Part shown: positions 1-7,200 of the stretch, piece after piece
Layout: every line of letters begins with the position of its first letter
How positions within the stretch are numbered: position 1 is the first letter of the stretch
NCBI GenBank assembly: GCA_900128565.1
Contig: LT636163.1
Span: forward strand, 1-13,555
Length of the DNA: 13,555 bases
Direction of reading: 5' to 3'
From: Stramenopiles sp. TOSAG23-6
Taxonomy: Eukaryota; Sar
Program-made: the position numbers and the translations under genes
The notes under the pieces: generated by a model
What the model was told of the DNA's origin: nothing
The model's database searches: none
Seen by the model: only the letters and a program-made list of their open reading frames with translations

Positions 1-55
1 GTACAAAATTTCGTACGAAAAAAAAATAAATTTGAAATTCATAATGAAAACGTAC
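1..55 (-). mobile_element. Introner-like intron, partial (gene 1 intron 1)
   Basis: This is the 5' half of an intron of the repeated family, read on the minus strand from 55 and cut by the left window edge. It starts GTACGTTTTC directly after exon bases TGGCA, so the intron is phase 2. It carries the family palindrome TTCGTACGAA and ends at the window border inside AAATTTTGTAC, just before the expected CTAAC. Its 5' arm is closest to that of the copy at 2978-3074. Confidence 0.82.
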
Positions 56-480
56 TGCCAACGAGAGTCCCATTTACTAACCAACATTATACGAGAGCAA
101 CTACGCTTACGATGTCTTGCAGCATTTGATTTATCGACCCATGTTGCATTTCGGTTAAAATATAATTCAGTACTTTTGTGTCCAAAGTATGCAGAGACAC
201 ACAACCAGGTCTTTGCAACTAAATTATATGCTTCTTCAAAATCATCTTTACTTACAGTCCTCCGAAGGACCACAACTACGTCTGTGTCCATGTAATCTCT
301 CCTTTTAGCCCAAAACATATACCATTTCCTAGGATCTTTTGGGATTAATGCCCAAAGATAGCGTATCTCTAAGCAGATGGAACGGAGAATATTACAAAGT
401 CTTTGTAATTTTGTTTCTTTTTTGGGTATTTTTTGATCGCCATTTTCCCAGTCGTCCTCTTCTGAGGATGAAAATCCCAT
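56..480 (-). CDS. Unknown protein, first exon only (gene 1, 3' end off window)
   Basis: The minus-strand reading frame opens with ATG at 480, with an in-frame TAA shortly upstream, and stays open for 141 codons plus two bases to 56, where a family intron donor GTACGT begins. The product starts MGFSSSEEDDWENGDQ, an acidic N-terminus. A Trp- and Arg-rich stretch follows (around residues 41-66: RYLWALIPKDP, then KWYMFWAKRRDY), and then a basic segment (AARHRKRSC). No signal peptide or clear membrane helix is visible and I do not recognise the family. A GTAAGT lies within the exon, but the frame remains open past it, so I treat it as coding. The gene is head-to-head with gene 2, 307 bases away. 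The ORF is well supported because it ends exactly at a family donor; the function is unknown. Confidence 0.72.
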
Positions 481-787
481 TCTAACAGAAGAAAATCTAC
501 GAAAGAATTATGCTTGAGTCAGATAAATATTAGAGTAAAGGAAATCGAGTGAAAAAACACACGCATATTAATCGTACCTAGAATATTGTGTCATTTGTGT
601 TTTCAAAGGCATCTACTTTTTTTTTGAGACATATTATTTCTATTTACGTTAAGGAGCGTTACTTTTACAGTTACAACACTCGAACTGTCCCAATCTTTTG
701 CTTTGTCAGAATTTTTCTCTTCAAGGTTATTAGTACATAGAACCACGACAAATCATTCTTGAGTGTGAATTAAAAGAAAAACGAATA
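481..787. promoter_or_regulatory. Divergent promoter gap between genes 1 and 2
   Basis: These 307 bases separate the start codons of two genes transcribed away from each other, so both promoters should lie here. The stretch is AT-rich with short T and A runs. I see no convincing TATA box, no conserved motif, no RNA gene and no family intron. The regulatory role is inferred from position only. Confidence 0.45.
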
Positions 788-2170
788 ATGTCGGATGCAT
801 CTGACTTTGAGGACAGTGCGAGCGAAGATTTTGAGGACGAAGATGTCTCTCCACGACAAAACAACAAAGATGACTTTGAAAATGATGTTGAACAAAAAAA
901 AACAGGAAAAAATCGACGAAAACCATTAAATTTACGATATTCATCGGCAGATATGTTAGTACCACGAGGCCGAAAGTTGACTGTAGATAAGCTTCAACGT
1001 GGTGGGTCAGCAAACCGTGGTCAAAATCGGGGTACTTTTGGTGAATTTCGTGTGAAAGATCCAAACAAGAAAAGTGTAAAACAATTAAGAGACGAAAAAC
1101 GTAATGCATGGAAAAGTGCTAGATGGGACAAATTATATCTTTCTGCACAAAGAGGTCCAACGCAACGTACTCCTCCTAGTAGTCCCATCAAGCGGAAAGA
1201 AAATGAATACCGGAAAAGTCGTCTAAAAGCAGATGCAGCCCGTATGCATGTACGTTTTCATCATCAATATCAAATTTATTTTTTTTTATGGTAAATTTTG
1301 TACTTAACGATATTTTTTTGAAATATTTTTTCACAGTACATGCCTTAGCAGAACCTAAACGAAGAAGTTTTCAGAAATTTTCAAGTCCTAATGATGCTAA
1401 ACATTGTACGTTTCGTCCAAAAATTACAAAATATCAAAGTGAAAGTAAAAGTGACGAAGATATTGAAGACTCTGTCAGATTTCATAAATATTTAGAGAGA
1501 ATAGAGGCAAAAGAATTGTATGTTTTATTTTTTTTTCAATTTCGAATTTATTTTTTTATAGTAAATGTTGTACCTAACGAATTTTTTTTTGAAATATTTT
1601 TCCAAAATATATGGCCAGACGACAAAATTTGGAGACTAAAATAGGTGAACAAAATTACAAAGTTCGATTAAATAAAAAGATATGCAATGAGTGTGGTGCT
1701 GCGCAAAGTTACGATGAATATAGAAATAAACGTAATGTATGTTTTATTTTTTTTCAAATTCGAGTTTTTTTTCGTACGAAATTTTGTACCTAACGATTAT
1801 TTTTTTGAAATATTTTTACAAAATACATTATTGTGGCTGTGGTGGGAAATTTGTTAGAAGCAAAGATTTCGATAATCGAATGAAAATTTTCAATAAAAGA
1901 ATGGAGGAAGATTCTCTCCGAAAAAAGAAAAGTTTACAAATAATCACTAAAAAATTACAAAATGATGTTTTAAGTAAAAGTTTTCGAAGTAGAAATGGAA
2001 AACTTATCGATACTAAACAAAATTGGAAAGATGTTAACTTTCTTGAAAGAATGAACGAACATGAAGAGAAACGAAAAGAAAGACTGGAAAAGTCTCAAAA
2101 AAAATATCATTTGGAGCGACTTCGAAAAAATGGAGACGAAAATGAAAATACTGAGATTGTTGAAAACTAG
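788..2170 (+). CDS. Basic protein with CxxC...CxC zinc-ribbon-like motif, four exons (gene 2)
   Basis: The inferred exons are 788-1249, 1342-1517, 1613-1736 and 1829-2170, giving 1104 bases and 367 residues with stop TAG. Each internal junction is a family intron (phases 0, 2, 0), and the joined frame is continuous. The N-terminus is acidic and low-complexity (residues 1-40), followed by Arg/Lys-rich disorder. A segment CTFRPKITKYQ (about residue 175) is followed by a helical charged region and the motif KKICNECGAAQSYDEYRNKRN, joined across intron 3 to YCGCGGKFV. This is a candidate zinc site with Cys pairs at about residues 235/238 and 256/258. The C-terminus is a highly charged coiled-coil-like helix rich in Lys and Glu. 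The combination of a FxPKIT segment and a CxxCG...QSYDE ribbon recalls uncharacterised protist proteins, but I cannot name a family. Exon edges are uncertain by a few codons because canonical alternatives exist for introns 1 (1242-1336) and 2 (1518-1618). Confidence 0.8.
1250..1341 (+). mobile_element. Introner-like intron, gene 2 intron 1
   Basis: This 92-base family copy begins GTACGTTTTC after exon CAT and ends ...TTTTTTCACAGTACAT. The core reads TATGGTAAATTTTGTAC, a diverged palindrome, then TTAACGA in place of CTAACGA. Excision gives ...RMH|ALAEP in frame (phase 0). It is the one typical copy with an internal AG (CACAG). That AG is out of frame with GTACGT but in frame with the GTATGC at 1242, so 1242-1336 is a canonical alternative. 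CAT stands at both the exon end and the intron end. Confidence 0.85.
1518..1612 (+). mobile_element. Introner-like intron, gene 2 intron 2
   Basis: This 95-base family copy runs from GTATGTTTTA to CCAAAATATAT with the branch-like TACCTAACGA. Excision at the conserved ends joins gaa tt|g gcc in frame (phase 2). An AG six bases further on (GGCCAG, ending at 1618) would also keep the frame, so this copy does not discriminate between AG and non-AG acceptors. Confidence 0.85.
1737..1828 (+). mobile_element. Introner-like intron, gene 2 intron 3
   Basis: This 92-base family copy, GTATGTTTTA...ACAAAATACAT, has an intact TTCGTACGAA palindrome and TACCTAACGA. Phase 0: aat|tat. It sits between the two Cys pairs of the putative zinc ribbon. 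The first AG downstream (GTTAG, about 27 bases into the exon) is out of frame with the donor and would remove both Cys residues of the second pair. Confidence 0.88.
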
Positions 2171-2183
2171 TTTTTTAATATAT

Positions 2184-2261
2184 ATTGATTGTCATAACTA
2201 AGAATTTAAATGTCGTAATTCTGATACAAATTGACTGTCATAACTAAGAATTCAAATATCG
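2184..2261. repeat. Imperfect tandem duplication, period 46
   Basis: A 32-base unit at 2184-2215 recurs at 2230-2261 with about four mismatches; the shared heart is TGTCATAACTAAGAATT. It lies just after the stop codon of gene 2, in the convergent gap 2171-2443. Apart from this and the next duplication I see only AT-rich sequence there, which presumably holds the 3' ends of genes 2 and 3. Confidence 0.8.
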
Positions 2262-2391
2262 GGAGAATGTAGGCTTGTATATGATTTTTCTATGAATCTT
2301 TTGAGAAAACGGAAACATTTTTATATTCTTAGTAAATAAAAAAGCATATTTCATATTTTAAAAATTATTGAAAACTTTCCTATGTTTATTC

Positions 2392-2467
2392 AAAAATATT
2401 CAAGACTACTTCCAACGTCTTTGTGATGCAAAAATATTCAAGACTACTTCCAACGTTTTTGTGATGC
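2392..2467. repeat. 38-base tandem duplication across the gene 3 stop codon
   Basis: The units 2392-2429 and 2430-2467 are head-to-tail and differ at one base (CGTCTT versus CGTTTT). The right-hand copy carries the last codons and TAG of gene 3; the left-hand copy is a duplicated tail that now lies downstream of the stop. The near identity implies a recent event. Confidence 0.88.
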
Positions 2468-3939
2468 AATTTCCTTTTTTATTTGCAATTCTTTATTATT
2501 TGCCGAGGCCATTTGCTTCATCTTTTGGTTTCGTATTTCGTGTTCAAACATTAACTGCCATCTAGGTTTTTGTAATGACGAAATATAACGTTTTGAGTTA
2601 AATACATTTCTCCTCCTTTGCTGAACGTTTTCGCAGTTGTTTAGAACTTGCATCCAATAAGATACTTCTGCATATTTTAGACCTTTAAACTTATTACAAA
2701 TACTATCAAAATGTTGAAAGGATTTTTCACCTTGAGTATCCAGAGATGATAAAAGTGCTGTGCAAAAATAGGTCAAAATTCATAATTCGATGAGTATAAA
2801 ATTTGGTACAAAATATTTTTTTTTGAAATGAATGGTTAGGGTTAGGGTTACGTACAATTTCTGTAACTCCATCGAAACGACGCACATCTCTCGACGCAAC
2901 AAGACCAGATTTTAATAACATATGTAAAAGGTTCAGTATCAAAGATTGTACTACTTCATGTTCTCTTTGAACAAGTGATGTATTGTGAAAAAAAAATTAA
3001 ATTTGAAATTTGTTAGGTACAAAATTTCGTATGAAAATAAAAATATAAATTTGAAATTCATGATGAAAACAAACCTGCTTCTAATAAACGTAAACCACTA
3101 CGAATTTGTTTTTCCAATACAATTCGTCTTTGAATATTTACTGGTCCTGAACACGGCAAAAGCAAAACTTCATCTTGAAGATATCGAACTAAATTTTCTT
3201 CTATTGATCCAGTCAATGGATCCATCAATTTTCGATAAAATCGAATCTTTGGTATTTCATACGTATTGTGAAAAAATATTTCAATTTTTTTTTCGTTAGG
3301 TACGAAATTTCGTATGAAAAAAAAATTAAATTAGAAATTCATATAAAACATACACGTAAATCGTAAGACATTCAATATGTCTTGCTTCTTTTGAAATACA
3401 CCATCATTTTCTATGCTCAAACTTTCCATATGATTTAAAGTATCATGTCCAGTGCTCAAAGTTCCCTTATGATTTAACTTTTCATTTTCAATGCTTAACG
3501 TTCCTCTATGATTTAACTTACGATTACCTAATCTCCGTTGTAATCCTGTTTTCGTGTTTAACTGTTGTTGAGAATGAAATTCATCCACAGTATCACTTTT
3601 TGTAGGAAATAACTTCAAAAGTTGGTCGGATAAAAAAGCAGAACGAAAACAACGTTGTACTGAACAAAACGTTGCAGCCGCTAGCAAATAGTTTTTTAGT
3701 AGTCGCATACAATGCTGGGCTTTTTCTTCGCCAATGGGTCGCATTCTTACCCCAGAACTCATCGAAACTAATCTAGCAAATTCAATTTTATTCTGGTTTG
3801 ATTTATCAATAGTACTTCTTGTAATCTTGCGCTTTGGATACATGTGAACAAGACTTGGAATTCGAAGGTTTCGCGGACGACTCACTGACTCATCTTTCAC
3901 CTGAAAAAGGCAGCGAAGCACGTTGGATCTTTCACTCAT
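2444..3939 (-). CDS. Unknown protein with 13-residue repeats, four exons (gene 3)
   Basis: The minus-strand gene starts with ATG at 3939 (MSERSNVLRCLFQ). The inferred exons are 3939-3354, 3260-3075, 2977-2856 and 2752-2444, about 400 residues. If the last intron is spliced canonically (2851-2758) the product is 403 residues. Exon 1 encodes a basic N-terminus, a possible amphipathic segment (NYLLAAATFCSVQRCF) and three 13-residue repeats beginning KLNHRGTLSIENE. Later exons encode a mostly helical region, including DEVLLLPCSGPVNIQRRIV and SLILNLLHMLLKSGLV, and a charged Lys/Gln-rich C-terminus ending in TAG. There is no signal peptide, clear catalytic motif or recognised family. The exon frames of 2-4 agree only when the family introns are removed. 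It is convergent with gene 2 and divergent from gene 4. The gene model is fairly sure; the function is unknown. Confidence 0.75.
2753..2855 (-). mobile_element. Diverged introner-like intron carrying telomere repeats, gene 3 intron 3
   Basis: Read on the minus strand from 2855, it starts GTACGTAACCCTAACCCTAACC, in which the usual TTTTC arm is replaced by telomere-type repeats. It continues with a weak family core (GTACCAAATTTTATAC, then CATCGAATTATGAA) and ends TTTTTGCACAGCACTT. The homologous end at 2753 joins gaa att|tta in frame. A canonical GTAACC (2851) to CACAG (2758) intron is also in frame (gta c|ca ctt). No CTAAC is left at the usual branch position, so this copy may have switched to ordinary splicing. 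Confidence 0.65.
2834..2850 (+). repeat. Interstitial TTAGGG repeat inside an intron
   Basis: The plus strand reads GGTTAGGGTTAGGGTTA, nearly three telomere units. It abuts the donor of the last intron of gene 3, and in the canonical reading the repeat itself supplies the donor GTAACC. Confidence 0.85.
2978..3074 (-). mobile_element. Introner-like intron, gene 3 intron 2
   Basis: This 97-base family copy on the minus strand starts GTTTGTTTTC after exon GCAG and ends TTTTTTTTCACAATACAT. It has the CATACGAAATTTTGTACC core and CTAACAA. Phase 1: gaa gca g|ca ctt. The first downstream AG is out of frame with the donor. Unlike most copies, its upstream exon ends in G (CAG|GTTTGT), which fixes the 5' junction rather than leaving it free to slide. 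Confidence 0.86.
3261..3353 (-). mobile_element. Introner-like intron, gene 3 intron 1
   Basis: This 93-base family copy on the minus strand runs GTATGTTTTA...TTTTTTCACAATACGT with the CATACGAAATTTCGTACC core and CTAACGA. Phase 1: acg t|at gaa. The exon ends ACGT and the intron ends ACGT, the clearest direct repeat of the set. The first downstream AG (CCAAAG) is out of frame with the donor. Confidence 0.87.
3403..3519 (-). repeat. Three 39-base coding repeats in gene 3
   Basis: Three consecutive 39-base units (3519-3481, 3480-3442, 3441-3403) encode KLNHRGTLSIENE, KLNHKGTLSTGHD and TLNHMESLSIEND. The multiple-of-three period keeps the frame. The core LNH...(T/S)LS is conserved while the rest has drifted, so this array is older than the near-perfect duplications elsewhere in the window. 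Confidence 0.85.
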
Positions 3940-4284
3940 TTTTTCTATAATTCAAAATAAATCATCGTTTACTTTTATTTGTGGTAAACTTCTTACTGAA
4001 AGATGAAATACAATAACTCTGTGGTGACCTAGAGAAATCTATTTAAAAAAAGAATAACGTGTAACTTTTGACAATAAAATGAACATAGTAGAACTCCGCA
4101 CGGCGGTTAAAAAAAATAATACATCCGACGTCAAAGTAATGCGCGCCAACCATTAGGGTTAGGGTTAGGGAAACACAAAAAGCGCACAAGTCGAAGTGTC
4201 ATAATAGTATACTTTTAAGTACCCTTGCTCCTCCCCTCCCTCCCTCATATAATAGAATAAATTTGATTTGAATTGTGTGTGAGA
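3940..4284. promoter_or_regulatory. Divergent promoter gap between genes 3 and 4
   Basis: These 345 bases lie between two start codons pointing apart. They contain a GC-richer patch (CGACGTCAAAGTAATGCGCGCC region, about 4125-4147), three TTAGGG units at 4153-4170, a pyrimidine tract (CTCCTCCCCTCCCTCCCTC, about 4228-4246) and an AT-rich CATATAATAG immediately after it, about 35 bases before the gene 4 ATG. The tract plus AT box could be core promoter elements; this is positional inference only. Confidence 0.45.
4153..4170 (+). repeat. Interstitial telomere repeat, three TTAGGG units
   Basis: Three perfect TTAGGG units lie upstream of gene 4 in a non-coding gap. The array is too short for a telomere and has genes on both sides. 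It could be a repair scar or a binding site for a telomere-repeat factor. Confidence 0.88.
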
Positions 4285-7200
4285 ATGTTACAGATCGCAT
4301 ACATTAAAACGTTGATCATACTCCTTTTAAGTCAAAAAGGAAACGCGAGTGGGACTTATTTTTTTGCTGCAACACGGAAGGATATTAATAATAATCAACC
4401 TCCTAGTGGAAGTACTGCTGGCGGGGGTATATTTGAAGTTAAATTGTACAACCGTGTTCATGATACCGACCCCACTAAGACCGGTGCGGAAACATACAAA
4501 CACGATATAGTAATAAGTTCATTTGCGTTCAATGATCCAATTGCTCCAGGTGGGTTTAAATATAAAGACGCTGATGGCGATGGTAAAGATATATCCCTGC
4601 AATATGTAACTGTAGATGGTGCAGCGGCAGAGTGTAACATATCTACATCTCCATATTCTTTAGAGTGTGTATACCCACCAGTAGAAGACTTGGGAGCAGA
4701 GTTGGAAGTAAGCTATATACTAAGTACCTCTCATTATACGCAATCCCTCTATGACATGACCGCAGGATATTGCAGTGATGAGAGTAAGAACAAAAGTGAG
4801 GGAAATAATCAGTGTTTGGATGTAAGTGATTGTGGAAACACAAAAGGCTGTGAAGTGAGGTCGTATGATAATGAATGTGTTAGATCCACAGATTCAACAA
4901 AATGTGGAAACAATAATGGTAATTTCGTCAAAACTGGAACTTGTCGAGAAGACACAGGAAAACCATGCAGTGATGCTACTACTCAAGGAGATTGTGAAAA
5001 GAATACAATTCCCAAAAGGGTAGAGTATTGTAAATGGAATTCCTCTTCTTGTGAAAGAAAGAATATTGACGAATGTGTAGTCGAAAGAAGAGAATATCGA
5101 CCATTCACTGTAAATCTTGATCCACCAAAGATTTATAATATAAGTGGTTGTACTAAATCGACCTCAAAGGAGACCGTCACATCCAATTGTCCGCGCCAAG
5201 GAGGTACAAAAATTACAATTAATGGTATGAATTTTGGTGAATGGGGTGCAGTTGTTCTTGTAGATGGAAAAACTTGTAAGAATGTTCAACACATAAGTAC
5301 TCGTTATAGCAACACTAATACCAGCATAAATGGCTTGTGTAAAGATACATGCTTGAGAACTGCCAAAAACTTAACCGATTGCTATAATGATCATCGCCCA
5401 AAATTATCGTTTGGTACTAGACAAACAAATGAGTGCAAATTCGAAAATTACGAGTGTGTTCAAACTACTGCATTTGACTGTAGTACTCTTGAAACAAGAA
5501 CTGACTGCGATAGTAAGAGCGGTTGTGGATGGTTTGGATCAAATAATACCGAAGCTTTTGCTAAGTATTGTGGAATAAACCCTCCAGCGCCAACTCCAAC
5601 TCCAACAAAGCAAGATATCAAATATTTTGCAGGAAAGTGTTCAAGTAGTTATACATCACAAACAACATGTGCCTTAACCACAGACGGTACAAAAACATGG
5701 TCTTGCGCCAACACTGCAAAGCACACCACATTAGAGTGCATCCTTCCTGAAATGAACCTTCCAGGTAAAGACGAGTATAAAAATGTACAAGTCATTGTAG
5801 AGGGAGCTGTTTCGAGCGCAGCATCGCTTATCAAATACCAGACCTGTGACGCAGGTCAAGTTCAAGACAGTTTTCATTGCTCGGGGTGTAGTCCTGGAAA
5901 ATTCTCCACGTTACCTGATTCGACGTCGTGCACCACATGTACCGATATGACAGAATACGCAGCATGTACAAGTTCAGGGATGTGTAATTCATGCCCTACC
6001 AATAGCTCACGTCACTCAAGTTTGACATCGTGTACATGCAATGGAGGATACTTTGCGTTAGATCCGGATATCATAGACCAACAAGGGACTTGTTCGGATG
6101 AAACCAAAGTTACAAAGGTTGATTGTATAACAACTGGTGCGGGTACATGTAGTGAAACCAAATATAATAATCAACGAGTTCAATGTTTAGATAGTGGAAC
6201 TTGCTACATAGGGAAATGTTCTAATTCATCTTTTACGAATAAAAAGATTTGCGAGAAAAACACAGAAACATGGACAAGTGATGGTTATTGCTCAGATGAA
6301 ACAAAAACTACAGAAAATCTCTGTACTACAGCAAAAGGTACATGGACAAACTTTGAAGATGAAGGAAGTTGTACAGACAACAAAAGTACGAATAAAACGG
6401 ATTGTGAAAAAGAAAAGAATGGAACATGGAACAGTACTAAAAGTTTGTGTAGTGATAATACGAGTAAAACAGAGAACGATTGTACGAAAAATAAGTTTAC
6501 TTGGACCTATAAAATTACTACAAAACCTGATTGTACAGCGCATGATCCCACCGGCTCATGGGCACACACAAATACGTGGACGTCAAAAAACACATGGGTG
6601 ATACGAAAATCTGGAACTGGAACTTGTTCTGATCCCACACATACAAGTGAAACAAGTTGCATACAAAGTGGTGAATGTTCTGATAGTGGAAAAGTATGGA
6701 AAAGTAGCGATGGTGCGAAGCCTACTGATATCAAAGCTCTGTCCAAAGCAGACTGTATAAAGTATTCAATGACATGGACAAGTAAGAATGTGTGGAATGA
6801 TGGATGCAAAAGCACATTAAAATGTTATCCTCTTGAATCAAAGCCAGGTCAAATAGTACTTGGTGTCGATGTATCTTTTATTTTTTTCAATTTCTAATTT
6901 ATTTATTTTTCGTACGAAATTCCGTACCTAACAAATTTTACAAAAAAAATATATTTTTCACAATACATGGACTTCAAAGTAATACAGCGGGTCTATATGC
7001 TCCAGATACTGCTGATAAACCATTGGATTACTTTACTGAAACATTTACAGGTACAATATCAAATTTCCAAATGAAGATTTCCCCAGGATATTGGCAAGAT
7101 CCAAAAGCATTTCGAAGTTATATCTTAAACATAGAGAAAGATGGTCTGTTTAATTTACCGACTACTACAGGTAACCGAAGATTAGAAACAAGTTCTGATG

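Noticed and set aside
253-262. GTAAGT donor inside exon 1 of gene 1 (minus strand)
   Set aside because: The frame stays open beyond it up to a family donor at 55, and I see no matching acceptor within the exon that would improve the protein.
753-1109. Minus-strand open frame of 118 codons opposite gene 2
   Set aside because: It lies antisense to a well-supported exon, has biased composition and no motif; it is a shadow of the coding strand.
1250-1341. AT-AC (U12-type) introns as the explanation for all copies
   Set aside because: Sliding the junction by two bases gives AT...AC at several copies (e.g. 1250, 1737, 6871) without changing the product. The copies at 1518, 2978 and 10959 do not allow it, the donors are GTAYGT rather than ATATCCTT, and CTAAC is not the U12 branch motif.
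1737-1800. Recurrent hydrophobic peptide (VCFIFFQ...FFRTKFCT) at the ends of several reading frames
   Set aside because: It is translation of the introner sequence itself read through from the exon, repeated because the intron is repeated. It is not a protein domain.
2184-2261. CRISPR-like array or other spaced repeats
   Set aside because: There are only two imperfect units with one 14-base spacer, in a eukaryotic 3' region; it is a simple tandem duplication.
2763-2836. Reading the 2753-2855 intron as an introner in antisense orientation
   Set aside because: The core is nearly palindromic so both directions align, but the CGA...TGAA...TATTTTTGCACAG end and the GTACGT start fit the sense direction better.
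4273-4284. Start of gene 4 at the upstream TTG (4273)
   Set aside because: A eukaryotic gene should use ATG, and the ATG at 4285 gives a good signal peptide.
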